Shown here piece by piece: positions 1 through 10,984 of a stretch of 64,000 bases of DNA. Each line of letters opens with the position of its first letter. Position 1 is the stretch's first letter. Under the pieces are notes generated by a model. That model was not told where the DNA came from. It ran no database searches and was given only the letters and a program-made list of their open reading frames with translations. Origin of the DNA: Sabethes cyaneus (lineage: Eukaryota > Arthropoda > Insecta > Diptera > Culicidae); assembly GCF_943734655.1 (NCBI RefSeq), contig NC_071355.1, positions 20,038,268 to 20,102,267 on the forward strand, written 5' to 3'. The translations under genes and the position numbers were made by a program.

Positions 1-1640
1 TTTTGAGTTTCAAGCGATTTTGTGCCTGTTCGACTTTTAGACCTTTTGACTTATGGGCGTTTCAGTTTGTTCACTTCTCGACAACTTTGCGACTTTCCGA
101 GTTATCGATTTGTCGACTTTTCGATCTACCAACTTTTCCGAGTTTCCGACTCCTTGACTTTTCAAATTTTCGACTTTGTTTTTTTTCTCGACTTTTCTAC
201 CATTTGATTTTTGACCTTGTGGCTTTTCAACCTTCCGTCTTTGCGTCTTTTTGACTGCGACTTTTCGACTATCATGTTTATTGGTTTTTTAATCAAATTT
301 TCGATTTTGGACCTTTTTGACGTTTCGACCTTTCGAATTATCGCCTTTTCGGCCTTCTATCTTTTTGATCTTCCATCTTTTCGACTTCGCAACTTTTCGG
401 GTTTTCGACTTTTCGACCTTTTGATTTATCGATTTTTCAATCTTCCAACTTTTTGATTTTTGACTTTTCGATTTATCGACATTTCAACTTTTTCACTTAA
501 CGCCTTTTCGATATTTTAATTTAACGACGTTTCAGCTTGTCACCTTTTCGATTTTGCGACTTTCCGAACTTGTAACTTCTTGACTTTTCCAGCTTTTCGA
601 GTTTCCGACTATTCTGAGTTGTCCACGTTTCGACTTTTAGACCTTTCAACTTGCAACTGTGCGATTTTTCGACTGACTTAGACTTTTGACTTAGAAGCTT
701 GTCGACTTTTTAACTTTTGTACTTTTCGACTTTGCGATCTTTCAACTTTTCGTCATTTTTCGACTTTCGACCTTCCAACTTTTCGACTTTGAGATATTTT
801 AAACATTCCAACTTTTTGACTTTCCGACTTTTCGGTCTTTCAACATTTTGGATTTCTGACTTTTCAACTTTTCGATTTTGTGTATTTTCGACTTTTCGAC
901 CTTTTGACTTATCGAATTGAAAAGTGGGCAATTAGCTTGCCCACTTTTCAACTTTTCAATTTTTCGACTTTTAGATCTTTTGATTTATCGGCTTTTCGAC
1001 TTTCCGACTTTTCGGCTTTCGGACCTTTCAATTTTTTTACCTTTCCCCTCTCTGACTTTTCCATATTTCAACTTTTCGGCTTTTTGTTCGTTCGACTTCT
1101 CGTTTTTTCGGTTTATCGACTTTCCGACTATTAGACTTTCTCGGCGTTTTTACTTTCCACTCGTCAACCTTTCTATTTGTCGACCTTACGACTTTGTGCC
1201 TTTTCGGTTTTTAAACATTATGACTTTGTGCCTTTTCGGCTTTTCAACATTACGACTTTTCGACTTTTTGACTGTTTAAATGTTGGACTATTTTCGTTTT
1301 TAATCTTAGACTTATGGGGTTTCCGGCTTACGCCTAGTTGTTTCTTGGAATTTCGTCTCTTTTCGACCTTTTTTTTTAAATTTCGACAATTAGACATTTC
1401 TGATTTTCGGATTAGCGAATTTGTATTTTTTTATGGTTTTTTGATTTTGACGATTTCGATTTTTGGTTGTTTTAACTCAACGATAACATTTCGCTAACGG
1501 TATAACCAATCGTTTTTTGTTTTCTGTTTTTGTCCTTGAATGTTTTGATTTTTCCAACTTTTAACTATTCGACTTTTTGGCATTTCGATTTTTCGACTTT
1601 CGGATTTTTAAACTAACATTCATGCCAACTTTTGGACCAA
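1..1640. repeat. Degenerate TTTTCGACTT-type tandem array
   Basis: The plus strand is a run of imperfect units of about 9-12 bases built on TTTTCGACTT (variants TTTCCGACTT, TTTTCAACTT, TTTTTGACTT, TTCGGCTTT). Array character fades after about 1300. The window starts inside it, so its left end is not seen. Short open frames rich in Phe, Ser, Leu and Asp occur in several frames because the unit has few stops; they have no domain and shift between frames, so I treat none as genes. The same unit in the opposite orientation recurs at 52380-52870. Confidence 0.85.
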
Positions 1641-2394
1641 CTTTCTAACGTACATTTTAGGTAAATTTTTGACAGACTTTAACTTATTTTTTGACTAATG
1701 TTTGATTGACTTATTTACTGGATTTTCACTGACGTTTTGGCTTAACTTGTGGCTTAACTGATCTTTTGACTTATATTTTGCTGATTTTTAACTGCTGTTT
1801 TGACCTGTTAAAAGACTTTTTGACTGACATTTCGATTGAATTTCTTACTAACTCTATCCCTGATTTTTGGCTGATTTTTTACTAATCTTTTTACTGACTT
1901 TTTGACTATCTTGCTGACGGGCGTTTTTGACTAATTTTAAACTAACGTTTTGACTGACTTTTTGATTTATTTTTTGCTTGACTTGTTGACTAAATTTTTC
2001 ACTCCTGTTTTGCTGATTTTTTGGCTTAATTTTTGACTAACTTTGCGGCTGCCTTTTGAACTGGCATTATGACTGACCTTTCGACCGACACTTTTGATTA
2101 ATTTCTGATTGATTTTTTGACTGACTTTGTACTTTCCTTTTTTTTATTGTTTTTTTGTCTTTCAAATTTTCTGCTTTTCCACTTTGACTGACTTTTGACT
2201 AGTTTTTGATTATCTTATTGGCCAAATTTTTAGCTTCGTTTTACTGGTCTTGTTAAGATGGAGCTTTTAATTGTCTTTTTGATTGATTTTTCGACTGATA
2301 TTTTGACTGACTTTCAAACTAATTTTTTTACTGATTTATTACTGAAATTTGACGAATTTTTGAAAGACTTTTTGAATGATAATTCGGCTGACGT
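1641..2394. repeat. Degenerate TTTTTGACTGA-type tandem array, left part
   Basis: Units of roughly 11-14 bases of the form TTTTTGACTGACT, with variants such as TTTTTGACTAA and TTTCGACTGA, follow directly on the TTTTCGACTT array. The array continues at 5365 after an inserted RTE retrotransposon, so both parts were once contiguous. It is strongly strand-asymmetric, with T and G on the plus strand. No gene is seen. Confidence 0.8.
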
Positions 2395-5353
2395 CTCTTC
2401 TCTTAATTGGCCTAACGTCTTATGACAAGGCCTGCGCAGTATAATTTCTCCATCTGTTTCGGTCCATGGCAACTGATCTCCAGTTCCGCGCGCACCCAGT
2501 GCTCGCCAGATCTCGCTCCACCTGGCCTTGCCACCTCGCTCGCTGTGCCCCTCTTCGTCTTGTTCCTACCGGATTTGATGCGAAAACCATTTTTGCAGGA
2601 TAGTTGTCCGGCATTCTAGCAACATGTCCTGCCCAACGTATCCGTCCAGCTTTAACCACTTTCTGAATACTTGGTTCGCCGTAGAGACGCGCGAGCTCGT
2701 GGTTCATTCTTCGCCTCCATACACCGTTCTCTTGCACTCCGCCAAAGATGGTTCTTAGCACCCGCCGTTCGAAAACTCCGAGTGCTCGTAGGTCCTCTTC
2801 TAGCAATGTCCACGTTTCGTGCCCGTAGAGGACAACCGGTCTAATTAGCGTTTTGTACAGTGTGCACTTTGTACGGGGGCTCAGATTGTTCGACCGCAAG
2901 TGTTTGTGGAGTCCGTAGTAGGCCCGACTTCCGCTGATAATACGTCTTTTAATCTCACGGCTGGTATTGTTGTCCTCTGTTGCCAGCGAGCCAAGGTATA
3001 CGAACTCGTCGACTACCTCGAACTCATCCCCGTCGATTACCACGGTGCTGCCCAAGCGAGCCCTGTCGCGCTCGGTCCCGCCCGCCAGCATATACTTCGT
3101 TTTAGACGTATTTATCTGCAATCCAATCTTCTCTGCTTCGCGTTTCAGTCTGGTGTACTGATCTTCCACCGTCTCAAATGTTCTGCCGACAGCATCCACG
3201 TCGTCAGCAAAGCAGATAAATTGACTGGATTTGTTGAAAATCGTGCCCCGCATTTCGATCGCCGCTCGCCTTATAACACCTTCAAGCGCAATGTTGAATA
3301 GCAGGCAGGAAAGACCATCTCCTTGTCGAAGTCCCCTGCGAGATTCGAATGGGTCCGACAATCCACCCGAGATTCTCACACAGCACTGGATCCCATCCAT
3401 CGTAGCCATGATAAGTCTAGTAAGCTTACCCGGGAAGCCGTTTTCGTCCAAAATTTTCCATAGCTCTTGTCGGTTTACGCTATCATATGCGGCTTTGAAA
3501 TCGATGAACAGGTGGTGCGTGGGGACTCGGAATTCGCGGCACTTCTGGAGGATCTGCCGCAGGGTGAAGATTTGGTCTGTTGTAGACCGACCCTCCATGA
3601 AGCCGGCCTGGTAACTTCCCACAAATCTATTGGCTATTGGCGATAGTCGATGAAAGAGGACTTGGGACAGCACTTTGTAGGCGGCATTCAGGATAGTGAT
3701 GGCTCGGTAGTTCTCACAATCCAGCTTATCACCTTTCTTGTAGATAGGGCAGATAACCGCGTCTTTCCACTCCTCCGGTAGTCGTTCCGTATCCCAAATC
3801 TTGACAATCAATTGATGCAGACAGCCGGCCAACTTGTCCGGGCCCATTTTAATAAGTTCCGCTCCAATGCCATCCTTTCCCGCTGCTTTGTTGCTCTTCA
3901 GCCGCTGGATGGCTTCTTTAACTTCCCTTATCGATGGGGGTGGCACATCTTCGTCGCTTGCTGCACCAATGTGGTCACTTCCTCCGCTATCATGGTCTTC
4001 CGCCTGCACGCCATTCAGGTGTTCATCGTAGTGCTGCTTCCACCTTTCGATCACCGCACGGTCATCAGTCAAGATACCTCCATCTTTATCTCTGCACATT
4101 TCGGCCCGCGGCACGAAGCCTTTGCGAGATCCGTTGAGTTTCTGATAGAACTTCCGTGTGTCGTGAAAGCGGTACAGCTGTTCGAGTTCTTCGCACTCCT
4201 TCTCCTCTTGGTGGCGCTTCTTTTCCTTGAAGAGTCGGGTTTGCTGCCTCCGCTTCTGTTTGTATCGCTCCACATTCTGACGGGTGGCTCTACGCAGCAT
4301 TTGTACCCGCGCTGCGTTCTTCTCATCCAATATCTGCTGGCATTCCTCGTCAAACCATTCGTTACGTCGATTCGGTGCCACACTGCCTAGGACGTTCTCC
4401 GCTACGCTGTTAATGGCTGTTTTCACGGCATTCCAACAGTCTTCAAGAGGGGCTTCATCCAGCTCTCCCTCTTCCGGCAGCGCGGTTTCGAGAGATAACG
4501 CGTAGTTTTCGGCGACCTCTGGTTGCTTCAGTCGCGCTAGATTATACCGTGGCGGGCGGCGGTATCGTATGTTGTTCACAACCGATAGTTTTTGACGTAT
4601 CCTTACCATCACTAGGTAGTGGTCCGAATCAATGTTAGCGCCCGGATAGGTTCTGACGTCGATAATGTCTGAAAAGTGCCGTCCATCTATCAGAACGTGG
4701 TCGATTTGTGATTCTGTTTGGTTGGGTGATCTCCAGGTGTACCGATGGTAGAGGTTATGCTGGAAGAAGGTACTACGTATGGCCATGTTCTTGGAGGCGG
4801 CGAAGTCGACAAGTCTTAGGCCGTTTTCGTTCGTTTGCGGGTGAGCGCTGAACCGTCCAATCACCGGTTTGAATTCCTCCTCCTGACCAACCTGAGCATT
4901 ACAGTCCCCGATGATAATTTTGACATCATGTCTTGGGCAGCGGTCGTATTCACGCTCCAACTGCGCGTAGAATTCGTCTTTGTCATCATCGGTACTTCCG
5001 AGGTGAGGGCTGTGCACGTTAATTATGCTTATATTGAAGAATCGGCCCTTGATTCTTAATCTGCACATTCGGGGGTTGATCGGCCACCACCCGATCACCC
5101 GCTTCTGCATCTCGCCCATCACTATAAAAGCTGTGCCCAGCTCGTGTGTATTGCCGCAGCTCTGGTAGATGGTATGACCATCTCTATACGTACGTACCAT
5201 CGTTCCTTTCCAGCATACCTCCTGCAGCGCTACGATGTCGAACTTGCGGCTCTTCACTTCTTTAGAAAGCACGTGGGTACTTCCGAGGAAATTTAGAGAC
5301 CGACAGTTCCATGTTCCTAATTTCCAATCGTTAGTCCGTTTTCGTCGCCTGGC
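2395..5353 (-). mobile_element. RTE-clade non-LTR retrotransposon, 5'-truncated
   Basis: The element spans about 2.96 kb on the minus strand. It is bounded by an exact 11-bp direct repeat, TCGGCTGACGT, at 2384-2394 and 5354-5364, which I read as the target-site duplication. It carries one large frame with apurinic endonuclease and reverse transcriptase domains and almost no 3' untranslated sequence (the stop is 25 bases from the end), as is usual for RTE elements. The 5' end is cut just before the start of the endonuclease domain: the frame is already open at the junction and has no initiator ATG. It sits inside a TTTTTGACTGA array, so insertion postdates that array. The intact frame suggests a recent insertion. 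Confidence 0.9.
2420..5353 (-). CDS. RTE endonuclease-reverse transcriptase (ORF2), 5'-partial
   Basis: This is the replication protein of an RTE element: it nicks the chromosome and copies the element RNA onto the nick. Counting from the GTG codon at 5272, endonuclease motifs are LQEV (Glu about 18), GDCNAQVG (122-129), QIDH (189-192) and SDH (216-218). Reverse transcriptase motifs are NYRAITILNAAYK (521-533), FIDFKAAYDSV (589-599), GLRQGDGLS (647-655) and the catalytic FADD (688-691), followed by the Leu-Gly-Ser thumb region. The frame extends upstream of the GTG through LGTWNCRSLN, the normal beginning of this endonuclease fold, so GTG is not the true start; the real N-terminus was lost in truncation. 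No internal stop is present. Stop codon TAA is at 2420-2422. Whether it is expressed cannot be seen. Confidence 0.88.
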   Translation of the reverse strand, partial: ARRRKRTNDWKLGTWNCRSLNFLGSTHVLSKEVKSRKFDIVALQEVCWKGTMVRTYRDGHTIYQSCGNTHELGTAFIVMGEMQKRVIGWWPINPRMCRLRIKGRFFNISIINVHSPHLGSTDDDKDEFYAQLEREYDRCPRHDVKIIIGDCNAQVGQEEEFKPVIGRFSAHPQTNENGLRLVDFAASKNMAIRSTFFQHNLYHRYTWRSPNQTESQIDHVLIDGRHFSDIIDVRTYPGANIDSDHYLVMVRIRQKLSVVNNIRYRRPPRYNLARLKQPEVAENYALSLETALPEEGELDEAPLEDCWNAVKTAINSVAENVLGSVAPNRRNEWFDEECQQILDEKNAARVQMLRRATRQNVERYKQKRRQQTRLFKEKKRHQEEKECEELEQLYRFHDTRKFYQKLNGSRKGFVPRAEMCRDKDGGILTDDRAVIERWKQHYDEHLNGVQAEDHDSGGSDHIGAASDEDVPPPSIREVKEAIQRLKSNKAAGKDGIGAELIKMGPDKLAGCLHQLIVKIWDTERLPEEWKDAVICPIYKKGDKLDCENYRAITILNAAYKVLSQVLFHRLSPIANRFVGSYQAGFMEGRSTTDQIFTLRQILQKCREFRVPTHHLFIDFKAAYDSVNRQELWKILDENGFPGKLTRLIMATMDGIQCCVRISGGLSDPFESRRGLRQGDGLSCLLFNIALEGVIRRAAIEMRGTIFNKSSQFICFADDVDAVGRTFETVEDQYTRLKREAEKIGLQINTSKTKYMLAGGTERDRARLGSTVVIDGDEFEVVDEFVYLGSLATEDNNTSREIKRRIISGSRAYYGLHKHLRSNNLSPRTKCTLYKTLIRPVVLYGHETWTLLEEDLRALGVFERRVLRTIFGGVQENGVWRRRMNHELARLYGEPSIQKVVKAGRIRWAGHVARMPDNYPAKMVFASNPVGTRRRGAQRARWQGQVERDLASTGCARNWRSVAMDRNRWRNYTAQALS

Positions 5354-5364
5354 TCGGCTGACGT

Positions 5365-6440
5365 TTTTTTAGTGATTTGTGATTGAATTTCTACTAACTT
5401 TTCACTGACTTTTTCATTGTCTTCATTGTCTTTCAAAAGATGTTTTGACTGATTTTCAAGCTGTCTGTAGGACTGATATTTTGACTGCCGACTGTTTAAC
5501 TGATTTTTACCTATATTTTACTGATTTTTAGAGCCCTATTTAATTGGCTTTTTATTTGACTTTTTTATTGATTGTTGGTTAACTTTTAAGTTATTTTTGA
5601 TTAAATTTTTGACTGACTTTTTACTCCTTTGTTTACTGACTTAATTTGTGATTGAGTTGCTGATGGGCCTTTGAACTGCTTTTTGACTGAGTTGTTATCT
5701 TTTACCTTATTTTTGATTAACTTTTTGAATGACTTTTTGAGGGGAGTTAACTGACCTTTTGACTTAGTTTGTGACTGAGTTGTGGATGGGCCTTCTATCT
5801 GCTTTTTGACTGATTTTTTGGCTAACATTTTGACTAACTGTTAAACTGACTTTTTTTCTCTTTTTAACTAACTTATTGGTTTAATTATTGACTGACTTTT
5901 TCGCTCTCATTTTTACTTGCTTTTTAAATGCGTTTCGGACGGACATTTTGTCTATTTTTTGCTGATTTTTAACTGACCTTCTGACTAACTTTTAAAACAA
6001 TATTTGACTGACAGTGTGATTAACTGTCTGACTGACGTTTTTCTTACCTTTTTACTTACTTTTCGACTTAATTTTTAACGAGCATTTTAACTGATTTTCG
6101 ACTGATTTTTGATTGACGATTCGACTGACATTTCGACTAACGAAAAGCTAAATTTTCAATTCACTTTTTAGTTTGCTAATTTTTGACTAACTTTTAGTTG
6201 CCTTTTAGACTGACATTTCGAATGAATACTATTTTTTTGCTGATTTTTCAACTTTTTGACTGACCTTTTTTACTGATTTTGTGAATTATTTTTCGACCGA
6301 ATTTTCGGCTGATTTGCTGATAGGCCTTTCAATTGACTTTTTGACTGACTTTCTGGCTAGCTCTTTGACTAAATTTTTTCAACTGACTTTTTTTTAGCTT
6401 TAAAAGGATTGTTTTAGCTAAATTTTGGCTGACTACACCA
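5365..6440. repeat. Degenerate TTTTTGACTGA-type tandem array, right part
   Basis: This continues the array broken by the RTE element, with the same TTTTTGACTGA units and variants (ATTTTTGATTA, TTTCGACTGAC). Unit similarity decays toward 6440. A short minus-strand frame rich in Lys and Ser (5601-5828) is a by-product of the repeat and is not annotated. Confidence 0.8.
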
Positions 6441-8610
6441 AGCCTTTGTTACATGATTTATTTTTACGATTTTTGAATTAACGCACTATTCCGTGCGCTA
6501 TCGTTTCGGCTTCGGCTGAGCGCACAGATTTATGGGCTTAAGACACCGTCGTATTTTTTATTTTAGAAGGTCGTACCTGGTTTAGTACCCGGCTGATCAG
6601 TTTGCGGTAAATTTTTATTTGATCAATTTAGCGCAGTTTCAGTTCAAAGGAGTAAAATTAGTGTTTAATCCAATTCAGTAAAATAATAATTACGTCCTTA
6701 TTAAAAGAGCGTCGTAGCAGAATCGCAAAGACGAGCAAATGAGAGGTTGTTCTATTTAACAACCTCTCGTTTAATCGCACATAATCAGGATGCAGTAGAG
6801 GATGCAGTAATTATAGAAAAATAGTTACTTTCCCAACATTATATGCAATTTAAAACAAACATAATACATTAAGGCGGTGATCAAATGCGGCATATAAGAT
6901 GAGGTTCGAATAAAAGTTCCACTCTCTGGGCTTCGGAGCGATCTTGTGATCTTCGATTGATTCCGATTGATAATTATCCTTTTATATTTGCACAGTAAAA
7001 GTTTAAACACACCGTATTGATAGGTGATACTTTCATGTTGTGAAGGCCTCAGAAAATGGCCAATTTTGCACGATTACTTCCAGCACTCTTAGAAAACCGA
7101 TAACAGGGCAGTAGAAAATTTGATTTAAGACCTTGGACAGGCATTTAAATACGAATCATTATCAAGGAAACTGATTGGCTCTCGTTTAAAATTAGAAACA
7201 AACTTCCATTTGTTCGAACCCGAAAGTACCCGATACGAGTTGCAACAGTAGCAGGGTAAAACTAAATAGGACTCATTCTTTCGAGCCAATATCAGAAGAA
7301 TTGAGTGTCGCTCATTTCAAATTGCGTAAACGTCCAATTTTGGATCCATTTTGTATTAAATATAAAAGATGTGGAGCTAATTGATCCCCAGGAAATGAAA
7401 GCCAATTGCTCTCATCTGTTGGAGAGAAAAAACACCACTTAAAGTTGCGGTGTGGTTCGTCATATAAATGATCCTTTTTCGGTTGATTACCGTCGAAGCG
7501 AAAATTGGTTGTTACCGACTGAAGTAGAAAGTACGAGCTAACTTTGTTTATGTTTCGTAACTTTGCAGTGTAATTAGGAGAGGTTGATGATTTTGTGGTG
7601 TAAAACAAAAACTTGCGGCTTTGAATTGTAAGAGTGACACATAAATTCGGTGCGCTCCCGGTGAATGTGTCCGGTAGCGAAACGGTAATTTTGAACGCAG
7701 CTCGAGAGGTAGTTCTTTGATCGAACATCGAAGCAACCGGTGATAGCGGTTATACACTGCTGGCCTATAGATCAGTTCATGATGACGTAAAAAAACTGGC
7801 TATGTCAAATGCTTTAAAATACTTTTAACGTAGAACAACGTTTTTGTTTGTTAGATTGGGGCGCTTTAGAAGTACGAGAAATGAACATGTAACGAGAAGT
7901 GGTTACTTTTTGTACGCTTATAACTCAGATATCTTTGAATGGATTTTAGAGATATTTGCATCAATCGATCAGAGATTCTCCTATGCATTGATTGGTATAG
8001 CGAATATATCAAAATTTTATCGGCTCACTATTGAAATAAGCATAAAAATCAGACATTGACACAAGAATGAACGAATGAGTTACGACAATTTTATACGCCT
8101 GCGATTTCGTTTACTCCGATGATACACAAAAGTGAAAGATTCTTTCTATCCCAACCGGTCAGAAATTATTTATTTCGGTAAAAGCTTGACCAAGCTGATG
8201 TCCCGAAAGCAAACAATTTTGTAGAAGTGTAAAACTATCTGGTCCCTATTTTTAACGGTTTACGATTTGAATGGTGGCGTTTTGGTCATTGGCTTTCCAT
8301 CAAACTAGTTCATTCACTGTGCAGGCCAACGTTTCAATGATTTGTTTCCCCGTCGTCAGGACTACAACATTTTAAAACGCCATCATTAAAAGCGAAATTA
8401 GCAACGTTGGTCAAAGAAATCGCGCTATAATTAACGGTTTGCTTTCAGCGCAACAAGTTCATCTAGGTTCCAAGGTTCAAATAATAAAGTCGATCGAAGC
8501 GAAGGGATAGTTTTACACTTATACAAATACTTTCGCTGAGTAAGTGTGTGGAGAATGGTAAAAGTGGAAGAGCGTTGCAAAAACAGATATTAGGCTACCT
8601 TATGGAAGAG
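6441..8610. other. Unassigned AT-rich DNA
   Basis: No gene or recognised transposon is seen. A GTGCGCT/AGCGCAC imperfect hairpin lies at about 6492-6522. A perfect 11-bp-stem hairpin (GAGAGGTTGTT, loop CTATTT, AACAACCTCTC) lies at 6741-6768; in a eukaryotic context it is not a terminator. The longest frame (minus, 7312-7728) matches no family I know and has ordinary AT-rich composition. Confidence 0.5.
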
Positions 8611-8611
8611 T

Positions 8612-8700
8612 GGCGTGGGTGGTGTAATGGAATGCCGTTCGACCGGCAATCGAGAGTTGTGGGTTCGAGTCCTAGCTGGCCCAACTCAATATATCTAGTC
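8612..8700 (+). repeat. tRNA-like SINE head
   Basis: A perfect RNA polymerase III A box (TGGTGTAATGG, 8620-8630) and B box (GGTTCGAGTCC, 8662-8672) lie 42 bases apart, as in a tRNA gene. The anticodon arm TGCCG/CGGCA leaves a loop of 6 rather than 7 bases, and the acceptor halves pair poorly, so I do not call a functional tRNA. It is best read as the promoter head of a tRNA-derived SINE or a decayed tRNA copy. A short T run follows about 40 bases after the head. Confidence 0.5.
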
Positions 8701-8748
8701 TATATATTGAACTTTTTTTTGGTCATCCAGTCCTACATTTTCTCTCTT

Positions 8749-8833
8749 GACTGAAGTTTTGGAGCGTTTTAGTAAAAGACGAAACCGGAAATTAAAGAAT
8801 AGAAGAGAACTTTTACCAAATTAAATTCTACTG
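8749..8833 (+). repeat. Half copy of the 41.6-kb palindromic element
   Basis: Starting at GACTGAAGTTTTGGAGCG, this stretch follows the left side of the palindrome at 41610-41875 through the lysine-like A-rich segment to AAATTCTACT, with scattered differences. It stops before the hairpin arms begin in earnest, so it is a truncated copy of the same dispersed family. Confidence 0.55.
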
Positions 8834-9051
8834 TTAAAATTTGTTAGCGTGTCGCGAATTGTAGAAGTTAATTAGGAAAAAGTTTTCTTCTCTTAAAGGC
8901 TTATTCTGGTATTTACATTTTGCAAGCTGAATTCGTCAGATTATGTTTAAGTTCTGAACAGCTGCTTGATTTCGTTCAAAGTGAGATGCCACCGCAAATA
9001 ATTCTAGTGGGGTTGCGGAATCAGGTTTTCAGTCTGTTTCTATTTTGGGCC
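8834..9051. other. Unassigned DNA
   Basis: Nothing recognisable is seen here. The stretch separates the half palindrome from the segment bounded by 22-bp direct repeats. Confidence 0.4.
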
Positions 9052-9947
9052 TACACTTTTGGGCGGAGAACATTAGGGTATGAAATGGGGAAGGCAAATG
9101 AGGAGCGTCTAATATAGCTCTAGCTATCCCAAGACCCTACCTAGCGCCTCCACGTGGCCATACCCGGTAATGCTCTATTGAGTAGCCAAGCTAGGAGGTG
9201 CGATACTGTGTGGTTCCCGGCTGCCTGATCTCATAATCGAGGTTTTGGGCAGACGGTGGAGCCACACGATCTGGTAAGCATAATATAAGTTATTTTAATT
9301 ATTTTTGTCGTTTTAGCTTATGAAGCATTTACTGCTTTATAGTGAAAACTTTGGCCAATACGAGTGTTAATACTGCACATGGATATTGGATACCAGAAGA
9401 AAAATTAAATTAATTATTAGAAGCATTTATGGAAACTAAAAGGACGCAACTCTATTCCATTCGAAGGACTGCTGGTGAGATTGTTCTATTTTTACCCATA
9501 TATACCACATTTCATAAATAAATTAGAATCGGGAAGAGGGAGGGACCATCAGAGCACTTGTTTGAAGCGGTGGGCCTAGGGAGAGTGAAACAGTCAACTT
9601 TATAGGGTTAATCTTGGCCCGATTAACAACACATCGTGGATAATGAGCGGGCTCTTCTCCCCACCTGCTGGAGTCATTCTGCATTAAGACGGTTTATTCA
9701 ACGATTGACTCAGGTGACTTAGCCCTTGGAAGGAGATTCTCTAAATCCCTGGTACGTGTAAGTGATGTTGCTTATCGACCAATTCCCTTTTGGCCCTTCA
9801 TACAAGAGTTGGGAAGCATGACCAATCGTTGAATATGTTCAACTCTTTTTGACATGATAGGCTCATTGCTATGAACGGATGTTCTGCTAAGGCAGGTGGT
9901 AGTACCATATATTCATATTCATATATACACTTTTGGGCGGAGAACAT
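9052..9947. repeat. Segment flanked by 22-bp direct repeats
   Basis: The same 22 bases, beginning TACACTTTTGGGCGG and ending GAACAT, occur at 9052-9073 and 9926-9947 in the same orientation. Between them are moderately GC-rich sequences (for example 9115-9265 and 9540-9830) that look like decayed retroelement untranslated DNA but contain no open frame I recognise. The repeats could be a long target duplication, short terminal repeats or the scar of a local duplication; the sequence alone does not decide. Confidence 0.35.
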
Positions 9948-10035
9948 CCTAGGGGGAAAATCATCACTAATTCTAACCAATATACACTACTATGGTTGTA
10001 CATTCGCAAAATAGTGTCTTTCTATATCTAATATT

Positions 10036-10043
10036 TCCGGAGA
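10036..10043. repeat. 8-bp target duplication, left copy
   Basis: TCCGGAGA directly abuts the left terminal inverted repeat of the element beginning at 10044. An identical copy abuts the right terminus at 11947-11954. Eight-base duplications are the rule for hAT transposons. Confidence 0.7.
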
Positions 10044-10130
10044 CATGGGCGTAGCGACGGGGGGGGGGGTTGGGGGTTCAAACCCCCCCAGACGAAAATT
10101 TGTTCTATACTTTTTAGCTTGAAATTTCAT

Positions 10131-10182
10131 AGCCAGCTGTTTAGAGCACAGGAATATTTACGGGGCACGTTGTACGATCCTC
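10131..10182 (-). repeat. SINE tail fragment
   Basis: Read on the minus strand this matches the 3' part of the SINE at 11536-11698: AGGATCGTxxCA, then CCCCGTAA, then TCCTGTxCTCTAA, then AGCxGGCT. The tRNA-like head is absent. Confidence 0.55.
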
Positions 10183-10984
10183 GTCGTCGTCAGCAGCAGC
10201 TTAGAGCCGGGTTAGTTCTTACTGTTTTAAACTCTATTCAACTCGATCTTGGGTTACTCGTTGCTCATTTCTCAGGCGTCTCTGAAGTCGCAGTTTATTT
10301 TATTTAAATCATAAAAAATGTCACTTTAGAACTGAACGAGCCATCTCGCACGTTCAGTCCCTCTGTTCTGGGTGCCGATGGGGTTGTTGTGAAAAACTGT
10401 TTTCCTTACGACCTGTCCGGTACACCGTGGCTCACCGATTTTCGCCAAATGCACGTCTCCCCAAGCAGTATCTATTTATTTATTAACTTTTTTCAATGAG
10501 GCTTTCAACCAGTGGTTGGCGCCCCAAAAGCAGTATCTATTACCCTTAATTCATGCACCTCCGCTGCTCTTAGCTTTCAGCTTGTACTCCTCCAAATGTC
10601 GTCCGCAAAGGCGCGTATGCCCTGCATCAGTATTGTCAAATCTATAAAAACTACCGGTCTAGTAGGGGGTTCGTACGGCGGCTTATGCCTTTTGATCGTA
10701 GCGTTTTGCGAAGGGCGAAGCAGTTTCGATGTTCTGTTTGAATACGCCGCTTGTTTTATCTGAGATTGAGTGCGACGGAATCTATTACTGGATTCTCTGC
10801 GAGACAAATAGCTTTCTTAAATGTAAAAAGATAAGAACAAAGTAACGTCCGTATAAATAGAATACTGTTGTCCGAGATAGTTTAGTTGCGTAAGATAGAT
10901 GGTCAAGTACGATCATGCGGTGTTTTATTCTGCCGAAAATTTGTCCTGTTTCGCTGTCCATTGAAAACTGATACTATTCGTCTT
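10183..10984. other. Interior of the hAT-type element, unassigned
   Basis: No transposase motif or stable reading frame is found between the left SINE fragment and the RTE fragment. The overlapping frames around 10512-10807 are on opposite strands and neither resembles a known family. Confidence 0.4.

Noticed and set aside
2900..4390. Plus-strand frames across the RTE element
   Set aside because: They are antisense shadows of the RTE reverse transcriptase frame.
1..6440. Short frames in the TTTTCGACTT and TTTTTGACTGA arrays
   Set aside because: Low-complexity translation of arrays, no domain, no conserved frame.
6741..6768. Perfect 11-bp hairpin resembling a bacterial terminator
   Set aside because: No T run or upstream gene, and the window is eukaryotic.
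7312..7728. 138-codon minus-strand frame
   Set aside because: No family resemblance and no coding-like codon bias; overlapped by another frame.
8612..8700. Functional tRNA gene
   Set aside because: A and B boxes are good but the anticodon loop length and acceptor pairing are wrong.
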